Shown: positions 1-5,424, numbered from the stretch's first letter. The stretch: DNA of 8,732 bases from Thermoprotei archaeon (GCA_022759165.1 JAEMPT010000002.1:1-8732), one strand, 5' to 3'. The notes: a model not told the origin generated them from the letters alone. Translations and numbers: made by a program.

Positions 1-27
1 ACAAATATGATGGAGCAGCTAGCTATG

Positions 28-274
28 TTATAACTGAAAACCTCACTGTTCACGGAGAGGGATAATGGCGAGGAAGGCAAGAAAAGCTTTTTTGCCTCTA
101 CTTGGTTAGAAATCTCAGAGGATGTTCCTCCTTGCAGAATGCAAGCATAAACATAGCCCATGCCTTAATGAGAGGTATGGGATGGGGGAGCAGTGAGCTA
201 CCCGAACCAGAAAATGAGGCTGGAGGTGCAAAGCACCAGCTAAACGCTGGAAGCCTCGTCCTTCAGGGCGGGGC
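28..274 (+). mobile_element. IS200/IS605-derived non-autonomous element (PATE-like), copy 1
   Basis: This repeat is shared with 8516-8732 in the same orientation. Homology in both copies starts sharply at TTATAACTG. Seen in sequence: a left hairpin at 41-60 (CCTC paired with GAGG, loop containing GTTCAC); a second stem, AGGCAA/TTGCCT, at 75-97; a perfect GAGGA/TCCTC hairpin at 118-130; a perfect CTTGCA/TGCAAG hairpin at 131-145; a GGTGC/GCACC hairpin near 228-240; and a strong right hairpin at 254-273. The 3' half reads as a TnpB-like C-terminus. Known: IS200/IS605 elements have terminal hairpins in place of inverted repeats, insert 3' of a short motif, and their tnpB 3' end overlaps a guide RNA. 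Inferred: this is an internally deleted, non-autonomous derivative, and TTAT could be the retained target motif. It holds no intact transposase, so it would depend on TnpA supplied elsewhere. Confidence 0.6.
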
Positions 275-326
275 AGCTCACAAATCTAACTTTTGGAAAG
301 GAAAAGAAGCACAGTTGCTTAGGTGA
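138..326 (+). pseudogene. TnpB-like (IS605 OrfB) C-terminal remnant
   Basis: From 138 the frame reads NASINIAH, then a variable linker, then PEPENEAGG and KHQLNAGSLVLQGG, which resembles the extreme C-terminus of archaeal TnpB proteins after the last zinc-finger cysteine. In intact TnpB this stretch is preceded by a DRD-type motif carrying the third RuvC aspartate; here the codons before NAS read CSSLQ, so that residue is absent. The frame stays open upstream only to about 66, and the corresponding region of copy 2 is shifted by 5 nt relative to this frame, so nothing upstream is protein-like. The frame runs past the right hairpin (254-273) and stops at 324-326, inside the ribosome binding site of the next gene. 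It is probably not translated and most likely persists because the DNA or RNA ends of the element overlap it. The family assignment rests on the C-terminal motif alone. Confidence 0.5.
254..273 (+). other. Right-end hairpin of IS605-type element
   Basis: CCTCGTCC, loop TTCA, then GGGCGGGG form an uninterrupted 8-bp stem if two T-G pairs are allowed. GC-rich hairpins of this form are typical of the right end of archaeal IS200/IS605 elements, where TnpA recognises the folded DNA strand and where the 3' end of the TnpB guide RNA lies. The flanking GCTG (246-249) and CAGC (274-277) could extend the stem around a GAAG bulge. Confidence 0.6.
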
Positions 327-332
327 TAGAGC

Positions 333-710
333 ATGGAAAATTTGAAAAAAACAGTAGGTGTAAAGGTTTCAAATATAGCAGATATAGCAAGACTAGCATT
401 ATCCACTTCTGCGCCAATGGGTCCTCCTAGAGCAGTTTTTAGAATCAAGAATGGAAATAAAGCAATTATCTCTCTTTTAGTGTCGCTTCCGAATTACTAT
501 CAACTAAGAGGGCTACCGGTTCTGTTTTATTACCAATGCGAAGACGCAAACGCTACTTGTAGGTCGTCACCATACATTTCATATAGAATCATGGAAGGCG
601 GGGAGCAAGTGCAGTTTTCCGAAAAAAGCATGCCAGGCTGGGCCATGATCCCTATCATAAATGTTGAGGAAATAAAAGAGATCGAAGAGCTGTCCTTTAA
701 TGAAAGATGA
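333..710 (+). CDS. Conserved-looking hypothetical protein, 125 aa
   Basis: I do not recognise this family. The ATG at 333 follows AGGTGAT (321-327) at 5-nt spacing, which supports the start. The protein is soluble: no signal peptide and no clear membrane helix. After a short helical N-terminus (residues 1-28), residues 33-55 look like beta strands (RAVFRIKNG, then KAIISLLVSLP), followed by an L-R-G-L-P-V-L-F-Y-Y strand and a small loop with two cysteines (residues 69 and 76). The C-terminus is acidic (EEIKEIEE). The last 11 nt overlap the TrmB-family regulator gene at 700, so the two are very likely co-transcribed and translationally coupled. A role linked to that regulator is possible but unproven. 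A 5-bp hairpin (AAGCA/TGCTT, 307-320) ends directly at the ribosome binding site and could influence translation. The IS605-type remnant ends just upstream, and no obvious TATA box lies between them. Confidence 0.75.
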   Translation: MENLKKTVGVKVSNIADIARLALSTSAPMGPPRAVFRIKNGNKAIISLLVSLPNYYQLRGLPVLFYYQCEDANATCRSSPYISYRIMEGGEQVQFSEKSMPGWAMIPIINVEEIKEIEELSFNER

Positions 711-1470
711 AGCAGTTAAACCATTAGATTTAATATCAGCAGAAGTTGGCTCGCTCACGAAGATCCTCCGCTTAATGGGATTAAGCAAGAGAGAGATAGA
801 GGTATACTTACTCTTACAGGCCAAAGGGCCATCTACTGCCAGAGAAGTCGCGCAGGGCCTGGACATACCCTATTCTAAAGCATATGAATCGCTATCTAGA
901 CTTATGAAGCTTGGATGGGTGCTTCGGGCAGAGGGTAGACCTCACAAGTTCTTTCCCGTGAATATCAGAGAGATATGGCAAGAAGCAAAGAAAGAGATCG
1001 AAGCGAAGATGTCAGATGTGGAGGAAAGAGTAATCCCGGTGATAGAGAAGCTAGCTATCACCCCTTCTCCTCTTTTTAAGATACTGCTTTTAGGAGAGGA
1101 AGACGTCTTCAGATTTTTTAATAAAATGATTGATGCAAGGGGGAAAAATCTCTCTCTAGCGATCGCTCACAGGGAACTGTTAACAATGCAATCCATTCAA
1201 AGAATCTCAGGTGTTTGGGGAGCAAGGGCGAGGCTACTTGTTACCAAGGAAGTGCTTGATACATCGGAACTTAAGAGGTTCAGTAGAGAAGTCAAGGTTA
1301 GAGTTATAAAGGAAATGTTTGGTAGCGGTGTGATAGGAGACGGTATAATGTTAGTTATAAGAAATGGAGGAAGACTCAATGCTCTCTGGTCGGACCATGC
1401 CTACTTCGTAGATTTGGGAAAGGTTTATTTCGAATACCTCTGGGAGCAATCAAAAGAAATCGAACAATGA
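700..1470 (+). CDS. TrmB-family transcriptional regulator
   Basis: A 256-aa protein with the two-part TrmB layout. Residues 24-95 form a winged helix-turn-helix: GLSKREIEVYLLL is the characteristic first helix, the recognition helix covers about 58-70 (PYSKAYESLSRL), and the wing contains GRPHKFFP. A helical linker (residues 92-118) probably provides a coiled-coil dimer interface. Residues 125-250 match the C-terminal regulatory domain of the family, including GDGIMLVIRNGG, the aromatic-rich ALWSDHAYF and the closing YFEYLWEQ. The maltose-binding domain of classic TrmB is not evident, so this is closer to the shorter TrmB-like proteins and its effector cannot be predicted. Archaeal members bind promoter DNA and repress or activate metabolic genes. 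The start overlaps the preceding gene by 11 nt (coupled translation). It converges on the RHH gene 43 bp downstream. Confidence 0.88.
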   Translation: MKDEAVKPLDLISAEVGSLTKILRLMGLSKREIEVYLLLQAKGPSTAREVAQGLDIPYSKAYESLSRLMKLGWVLRAEGRPHKFFPVNIREIWQEAKKEIEAKMSDVEERVIPVIEKLAITPSPLFKILLLGEEDVFRFFNKMIDARGKNLSLAIAHRELLTMQSIQRISGVWGARARLLVTKEVLDTSELKRFSREVKVRVIKEMFGSGVIGDGIMLVIRNGGRLNALWSDHAYFVDLGKVYFEYLWEQSKEIEQ

Positions 1471-1513
1471 TCTTTTCGTTAGATTGCTGGCATGAAAGAA
1501 TTTGATTTGCTAT

Positions 1514-1711
1514 TCAGGTGGCTTCCTCTGCGCTTCCTCCACTTTTTGGGAATGCAGGAAGGTAGGAGACTGCAAATCTCTCTTTAACCACGAAATCTTC
1601 AAGCGCTTTAGCGATCACGTGAGATCTGCTCTTATATTTTCCTGATGCCACAAGCTCATCGACCATCGACAAGATTTCTTCCGATATCTTCAGCGTGACT
1701 GTCCTTTTCAA
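1514..1711 (-). CDS. Ribbon-helix-helix (CopG/Arc-type) DNA-binding protein
   Basis: A 65-aa protein. Residues 1-45 form a ribbon-helix-helix: beta strand KRTVTLKIS, helix 1 EEILSMVDELVASG, the turn motif KYKSRSHVIAKALEDFV and helix 2. RHH proteins bind DNA as dimers with the paired N-terminal strands in the major groove. The start is a TTG at 1709-1711, preceded on the minus strand by GAGGGAG (1717-1723) at 5-nt spacing; no ATG is available in frame. The C-terminal 20 residues are probably disordered and end in a run of S, E and A. It is divergent from the small-protein/Cas4 unit at 1813-2712 and shares the intervening ~100 bp, so it could control those genes, itself, or both. RHH proteins are often antitoxins, but no toxin gene adjoins it, so a plain regulator is more likely. 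Confidence 0.82.
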   Translation of the reverse strand: MKRTVTLKISEEILSMVDELVASGKYKSRSHVIAKALEDFVVKERFAVSYLPAFPKSGGSAEEAT

Positions 1712-1748
1712 GACTACTCCCTCATAACTTTATTTATTCATCTGTTGC

Positions 1749-1756
1749 ATATTTAA
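1749..1756 (+). promoter_or_regulatory. Candidate TATA box for the small-protein/Cas4 unit
   Basis: ATATTTAA lies in the divergent gap. Archaeal transcription usually begins about 25 nt downstream, here near 1778. That would exclude the upstream GTG at 1762 as the start and leave a leader of about 35 nt carrying the GGAGGTG ribosome binding site before the ATG at 1813. Confidence 0.4.
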
Positions 1757-1797
1757 GGTAGGTGACCAGTGTAGCTCTTCTAACGGAGAAGCCAGGC

Positions 1798-1804
1798 GGA
1801 GGTG
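1798..1804 (+). promoter_or_regulatory. Ribosome binding site deciding the start at 1813
   Basis: GGAGGTG is a near-perfect complement to the archaeal 16S rRNA 3' end, with 8 nt of spacing to ATG 1813. No comparable site precedes the in-frame GTG at 1762. Confidence 0.7.
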
Positions 1805-1812
1805 CTTTGAAA

Positions 1813-2076
1813 ATGGAGACTGAAAGTATGATTGTTAGTTTGCTTGAAATCGAATCTCTTGCTCTCGGCAATAAGCTAGCTGAGGCAAAGCTGGAAAATT
1901 GTCCGGATGGTAAAAAGAGGATGATAGTAGCTATAAGTAGGGAAGGGATAAGATATAGAACCAAGTGCATTGAAGGAGGTAAAGCATCTAAGGCATTAGC
2001 AATAATATTAAATTATATAAGGTGGAGCAGGGATGTGGTAACTACAGAGCGGCCAACTGGAGTCGAAAAATGGTAA
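1813..2076 (+). CDS. Small hypothetical protein upstream of Cas4-like gene, 87 aa
   Basis: I do not recognise this family. The frame is open from a GTG at 1762, but the ATG at 1813 is chosen because of the strong GGAGGTG site 8 nt before it and a TATA-like box at 1749-1756. The protein starts METESMIVSLLEIESLALG. A predicted helix (residues 5-27) is followed by a turn with CPDG, a strand pair (KKRMIVAISREG, then IRYRTKCIEGG) and a C-terminal helix (KASKALAIILNYIRWSRDVV). There are two cysteines, residues 30 and 52, too few to call a zinc site. The tail TTERPTGVEKW is polar. The Cas4-family gene begins 18 nt after its stop, so the two probably form an operon and may act together in DNA processing. 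This link is inference from position only. Confidence 0.68.
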   Translation: METESMIVSLLEIESLALGNKLAEAKLENCPDGKKRMIVAISREGIRYRTKCIEGGKASKALAIILNYIRWSRDVVTTERPTGVEKW

Positions 2077-2094
2077 GCAAGGGTTATCGTTAAA

Positions 2095-2712
2095 ATGAGC
2101 GAACAAACGAGCCTTTTCTCCAATCTGTTGCTCAGAAAATTCTATGAAGAAAAGCTAAAAGAACATTTAGATAGGATAAATGAATTAAAAGATGAAAAAA
2201 TTATATATATTACGGATTTAGTCTATTGCCCACTGAAAAGAGAGTTCAGAAGGCAGTACACAGAAATTTCATTTCAATTTGAACCTTACATGGTTCTGGG
2301 CGACATGGTTCATAAGGGAATCCAGGAGTACCTAAGCGATATGGGGTATGAGATTGAGAAGGAAATTTCAAAGGATGTTGAGGTGGAAGGAACCAGCTTC
2401 ACCTTGAAAGGAAGGATGGACGCTTTTTCGCCCAACAGGATCGTTGAGATAAAAACTGCCAGGTCCGGGTCGAATTTGCCTCAACCACATCACTTGATGC
2501 AGCTTAGGCTTTACCTAGCTATAGCTGGTGTGGCAAAGGGAACCTTGATATATGTGACGCCAGATAGGTTCGTAGAATACGAGGTGAACACGGAGAATAT
2601 AGATGTTCAATCAATTGTGAAGAAGCACGTTAAAAAGGAGAACATCCCTATGTGGGAGTGGGAGTGCAGGAATTGCATTTATTCCAAGTTCTGTCCATAT
2701 AGAAATCTATAA
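2095..2712 (+). CDS. Cas4-family (RecB-like, PD-(D/E)XK) exonuclease, stand-alone
   Basis: A 205-aa protein, the usual size for Cas4. The family signature appears in order: the first iron-sulfur cysteine in DLVYCPLKREF (Cys45); GDMVHKGIQEYL with the conserved His73; the PD-(D/E)XK core with Asp109 (GRMDAF), Glu118 and Lys120 (VEIKTA); the RecB motif QLRLYLA (Gln136); and a C-terminal cluster Cys191, Cys194 and Cys200 (CRNCIYSKFCPY). Four cysteines are thus present to hold a [4Fe-4S] cluster. Known for the family: metal-dependent nuclease acting on single-stranded DNA ends, used in CRISPR spacer acquisition. Here no cas1, cas2 or repeat array is in view, so this is a solo Cas4-like protein whose job may be DNA repair, replication or mobile-element processing. 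The ribosome binding site is weak (AAGGG, about 12 nt upstream), which fits translation coupled to the preceding small gene. Confidence 0.85.
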   Translation: MSEQTSLFSNLLLRKFYEEKLKEHLDRINELKDEKIIYITDLVYCPLKREFRRQYTEISFQFEPYMVLGDMVHKGIQEYLSDMGYEIEKEISKDVEVEGTSFTLKGRMDAFSPNRIVEIKTARSGSNLPQPHHLMQLRLYLAIAGVAKGTLIYVTPDRFVEYEVNTENIDVQSIVKKHVKKENIPMWEWECRNCIYSKFCPYRNL

Positions 2713-2738
2713 ACTTATCAATAGGTTCATGTGGCATC

Positions 2739-2744
2739 TTTTTT
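2739..2744 (+). terminator. Poly-T transcription stop after Cas4-like gene
   Basis: Six consecutive T residues lie 27 nt after the stop codon. Archaeal termination commonly uses such T tracts without a hairpin. A second T5 run at 2790-2794 could serve as backup. Confidence 0.4.
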
Positions 2745-2789
2745 CAAGGAGCTATTGATTGAGCATAGACTAAATGATTATAGCAATTC

Positions 2790-2813
2790 TTTTTGTGTTT
2801 AGATTAACAAAAA
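2790..2813. other. Hairpin between convergent genes
   Basis: TTTTTGT and ACAAAAA form a perfect 7-bp inverted repeat with a 10-nt loop, in the 262-bp gap between the converging Cas4-like and TackOD1-like genes. It could end transcription from either side. The rest of the gap (2713-2974) shows no gene, tRNA or repeat that I can support; an ACCC/GGGT hairpin lies near 2890. Confidence 0.35.
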
Positions 2814-2974
2814 CTTTATCTAAGCCGAGTTTTCCCCATATTGGAGAACAATTTCTAGATATGTAAACATGAATAGATGCCGGATCCTAACCCTTTAGTG
2901 GGTAAAAAGAATTGGGTCGATTTTTGCTCCATATCTTCTCTCGCTTCAAAGAAAAGAAGCTTTGTTCATAAAAT

Positions 2975-4081
2975 TCAGTTGGAGAGTATAGAAACAACCA
3001 AGTCTTTTAGCTTGTCTAAGCTTAATTCTAAGGCGTTAACAATACGAACATTTGAATGCATCTTCTCTAGATCTGCCAGCGTTCTCAAGCTATCGGGATG
3101 TACTATTAGCAAATAGATCATCGAAGTCCTAGATACTACCCCCGCCTTTACCAGAAATGGTATTGCCTCTTCCCCTACGACATCCAGTGCTACAGCTTTA
3201 GTTCCCTTAATTATGATTGCGGAAAATTCAAGCTCCTTTATTTTAAACGTTTCCTCCATGAAATTCTTAGTATCTCCTCCTCTGAAAATTATGACATCTG
3301 GGTATGATGATAAAAGGAGAGATAGGGCATCGATTAATATAGTATCTGAAAATATTAGCCTTTCACCTTTTTTCGTTATGTTATAGCCATATATTTTTCG
3401 AACCTTCGATTCAAGTGGGTCAAACTTATATTTAGGGGAATGAAGGGTCGTGTTGTAGTTCAAGCACTCAAATCTAATTGATGGATTCCTGAAAGTTCTA
3501 TTGCAGTTTTCACAAATGAAAATCCTTCCCAAGATCTTTAAATCTTCTTCTTTCACACGGAGACCACAGCTAGGACATACGAGCTCATCCTTTGACCAGA
3601 ATTTTACCTTAGCATCGGTAAATCCGCAAACAGTATGCTGCACTATTTCAGTAGTATTTACCTTGAAGGAACCACAGAAAGGACAAATGAATAGCGCCCT
3701 TATAGAAGGTGAACCACAAACCGGGCAAACTACATATCTTTCTATTTCGGTGAAAGTTAAATAGCCTTCATTTATCAATTGGCGCAAAACAGAAACGTTT
3801 TTTTCCTTTTCATATTCATAAGTTTTATATGTCCATATTCGCAGCTCTTCAGAAAGCTTTTTATCAGTTTCGATTGATTCAGAAAAATTTGTTTCAAAAT
3901 CACTAAAAGTTGTTGACAGCCTTTCTATTATGACAGGTTTGTCTATCTCCATCTCTCTCTGTTTTTTTAAAATATGTAGCAAAAGATCAACCGTAGCAAT
4001 CAAAAGTTCGCGGTCGGTCTTTATATAATCCACAACGCTCAGCTTGGCTTTTCTATCGTTTGAGCCCAATTTTACTCCCAA
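2975..4081 (-). CDS. TackOD1-like metal-binding domain protein
   Basis: A 368-aa, three-part protein. Residues 1-115 are mostly helical and acidic. Residues 119-210 contain a series of metal-binding knuckles: Cys119/Cys122, Cys133/Cys136, His149/Cys152 in VQHTVCGF, Cys169/Cys172, Cys190/Cys193, then Cys206. The spacing and the H-x-x-C-G-F/Y step resemble TackOD1, a domain found in TACK archaea as an output module of signalling proteins. The last knuckle would be C-x-x-C but is Cys206-x-x-Tyr209. Residues 245-368 form an alpha/beta domain without a clear name. No receiver, PAS or kinase domain is attached, so it may be an effector or DNA/RNA-binding protein. The start is TTG at 4081; a TTG four codons in (4069), 5 nt after GGAG, is an alternative. 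A TATA-like box at 4104-4115 implies a nearly leaderless transcript. Confidence 0.72.
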   Translation of the reverse strand: MGVKLGSNDRKAKLSVVDYIKTDRELLIATVDLLLHILKKQREMEIDKPVIIERLSTTFSDFETNFSESIETDKKLSEELRIWTYKTYEYEKEKNVSVLRQLINEGYLTFTEIERYVVCPVCGSPSIRALFICPFCGSFKVNTTEIVQHTVCGFTDAKVKFWSKDELVCPSCGLRVKEEDLKILGRIFICENCNRTFRNPSIRFECLNYNTTLHSPKYKFDPLESKVRKIYGYNITKKGERLIFSDTILIDALSLLLSSYPDVIIFRGGDTKNFMEETFKIKELEFSAIIIKGTKAVALDVVGEEAIPFLVKAGVVSRTSMIYLLIVHPDSLRTLADLEKMHSNVRIVNALELSLDKLKDLVVSILSN

Positions 4082-4103
4082 TGTAAGAAATAATCTATCC
4101 TAG

Positions 4104-4115
4104 CATTTAAATTTA
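4104..4115 (-). promoter_or_regulatory. Candidate TATA box for TackOD1-like gene
   Basis: On the minus strand the sequence reads TAAATTTAAATG. Initiation about 25 nt downstream would fall near 4083, only a few nucleotides from the TTG start. The gene would then be transcribed separately from the threonine synthase gene upstream. Confidence 0.45.
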
Positions 4116-4118
4116 GCT

Positions 4119-4124
4119 AAAAAA
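4119..4124 (-). terminator. Poly-T stop after threonine synthase gene
   Basis: The minus strand has TTTTTT 21 nt beyond the thrC stop codon, at the edge of a perfect 10-bp palindrome (TTTAGCTAAA, 4112-4121) and immediately before the TATA-like box of the next gene. Confidence 0.4.
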
Positions 4125-4145
4125 TTGGTAGTGACTGATTTCACT

Positions 4146-5177
4146 TCACAGTTTGATCTGACCTATATATTTTAGACCAGAACCAGTGAGGGGGACCAGT
4201 ACTTTGTTTCCGATAAGCTCTTCCTTTTCTAAATGCTCCAGGGCAGCCCAAACTACCGCGCTAGAAGGCTCAACAATAAACCCCATAGAGTAGAGGGCCT
4301 TTACTCCCCTTCTCATGTCGTCATCGTTTACAATCAAGGCGCCTCCACCAGACCTGTTTATCGCTTCGACGATTTCATCCAGCCTTGCAGGACTTTTTAC
4401 AACTAGAGCATCTGCCAGATCTGATGGGCCTTCCGCATCTCTTACAACCTTCACCTTTCCTCTTAGGTACTTTACCTGAGTAGGTTGGACTGCCCAAAGT
4501 TTCGGGATCTGGCCGTTCTTCTCAGCTAGTCTGAGGAAACCCTGATATATTCCTAGAAGTAAGGTACCCGAAGCCAGTGGAAGTATTACATCGGTGAATC
4601 CAGGCCCATCGTCTCTTATAACCTCATCAGCAATGAATGACATGCCTAGATTAAATACTGGATTCACCATGTGTCCTATATAGCAAGCGTCAGTTTCTTC
4701 TCTAGCCATCTTAAGCGCTTCCTGATATGCCTCCTCTCTCGTCTCTGTTATTTTCAGTGTTGCACCAAGAAGCGAGAGTAACTTTGCCTTCGATTCCGCT
4801 ATGGTTTTTGGCGAAAATATGAATGCCTTCTTGCCCATGGCCGCGGCGTACATCGCCGTCGAAACTCCGGTATTCCCCGAAGAATCCTCTATATAAGAGG
4901 AACAATTTTTCTTTACATTGAAATAGTTTACCGTGAAAGCTGTGCCCCTATCTTTGAAGCTTCCAGAGGGGTTCAGGTACTCTAGCTTGAAAAATATTTT
5001 TCTGCCTTTGCGTTCTACTCCCACCGAGGGGGTGTTCCCTTCCCCCATCAAAGACTTTCGCTTTGGGATCTTTTCGCTTACTATATTTAGCGGTCTTCCA
5101 CAGACAGGGCACTTCCAGTCTGGAGTTGGCTTATCCGTGGAGTAACCGCAACCAGGGCAGCGAAAAGTGAAATTCAT
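4146..5177 (-). CDS. thrC: Threonine synthase (PLP-dependent, fold type II)
   Basis: Converts O-phosphohomoserine to threonine and phosphate in the cytoplasm. Numbering from the ATG at 5177 gives 343 aa, a usual length for the short archaeal/bacterial form. A zinc-ribbon start has Cys7, Cys10, Cys23 and Cys26. The PLP lysine is Lys75 in GSFKDRGT; SSGNTG (residues 99-104) binds the substrate carboxylate; ASGTLLLG (about 203-210) is the phosphate-binding loop; the C-terminus has EPSSAVVWA and PLTGSGLK. The usual N-x-x-N-P-x-R-x-E-G-Q-K segment is altered to GHMVNPVFNLG, so a related beta-elimination or replacement enzyme cannot be ruled out. The frame also allows a TTG at 5192, but the ATG at 5177 is preferred: it begins 1 nt after the stop of the preceding small gene, so the two are coupled. 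No other threonine genes are in view. Confidence 0.83.
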   Translation of the reverse strand: MNFTFRCPGCGYSTDKPTPDWKCPVCGRPLNIVSEKIPKRKSLMGEGNTPSVGVERKGRKIFFKLEYLNPSGSFKDRGTAFTVNYFNVKKNCSSYIEDSSGNTGVSTAMYAAAMGKKAFIFSPKTIAESKAKLLSLLGATLKITETREEAYQEALKMAREETDACYIGHMVNPVFNLGMSFIADEVIRDDGPGFTDVILPLASGTLLLGIYQGFLRLAEKNGQIPKLWAVQPTQVKYLRGKVKVVRDAEGPSDLADALVVKSPARLDEIVEAINRSGGGALIVNDDDMRRGVKALYSMGFIVEPSSAVVWAALEHLEKEELIGNKVLVPLTGSGLKYIGQIKL

Positions 5178-5178
5178 T

Positions 5179-5424
5179 TTACTGGACCCCAAACTGTCTT
5201 AATATAACGCTTGAAAGATGCTCGGGCTTAGTATACCATTTGTCGTACTTATATGTCTGCCCTTTATAGCTCATCTCGATATAGTCTCCTTTGTCCGTTA
5301 AAACCATCACGATCTCATTATCCTTCACTAGCCTCAAGGTTCCAGTCTTAGGCAAAATCTTAATTCCCTTTTCATTCAATTTTTGCGAGATCTTTTCCTT
5401 CAACTCTTCGAGGTAATCCGCCAT
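5179..5424 (-). CDS. Small hypothetical protein upstream of threonine synthase, 81 aa
   Basis: I do not recognise this family. The protein starts MADYLEELKEKISQKLNEKG, an amphipathic helix, followed by short beta strands (KILPKTGTLRLV, NEIVMVLTDKG, YIEMSYKGQTYKY) and a helical end (PEHLSSVILRQFG). It is lysine-rich, with no cysteine, membrane segment or signal peptide. The ATG at 5424 is preferred because AAGGTG lies 6 nt before it; the GTG at 5433, which would add three residues, is part of that AAGGTG. It is separated by a single nucleotide from the ATG of the threonine synthase gene, so it is the first gene of that operon. The fold reads as a small all-beta domain with one helix at each end. 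A role in amino-acid metabolism is only a guess. Confidence 0.72.
   Translation of the reverse strand: MADYLEELKEKISQKLNEKGIKILPKTGTLRLVKDNEIVMVLTDKGDYIEMSYKGQTYKYDKWYTKPEHLSSVILRQFGVQ

Noticed and set aside
1514..1711. RHH protein as antitoxin of a toxin-antitoxin pair
   Set aside because: No PIN, RelE, MazF or HEPN-type toxin adjoins it on the same strand. The neighbours are a convergent TrmB gene and a divergent Cas4 unit.
1762..1812. GTG start adding 17 residues to the small gene before Cas4
   Set aside because: It lies almost at the TATA-like box and has no ribosome site, while GGAGGTG fits the ATG at 1813. The added residues look like leader sequence.
2840..2975. Possible tRNA or sRNA gene in the convergent gap
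   Set aside because: Only one short ACCC/GGGT hairpin is present, with no T-loop consensus and no cloverleaf pairing.
2877..3116. Plus-strand open frame of 79 codons overlapping the TackOD1-like gene end
   Set aside because: It is mostly antisense to a well-supported gene, has a low-complexity composition rich in Ser and Lys, and lacks a ribosome site.
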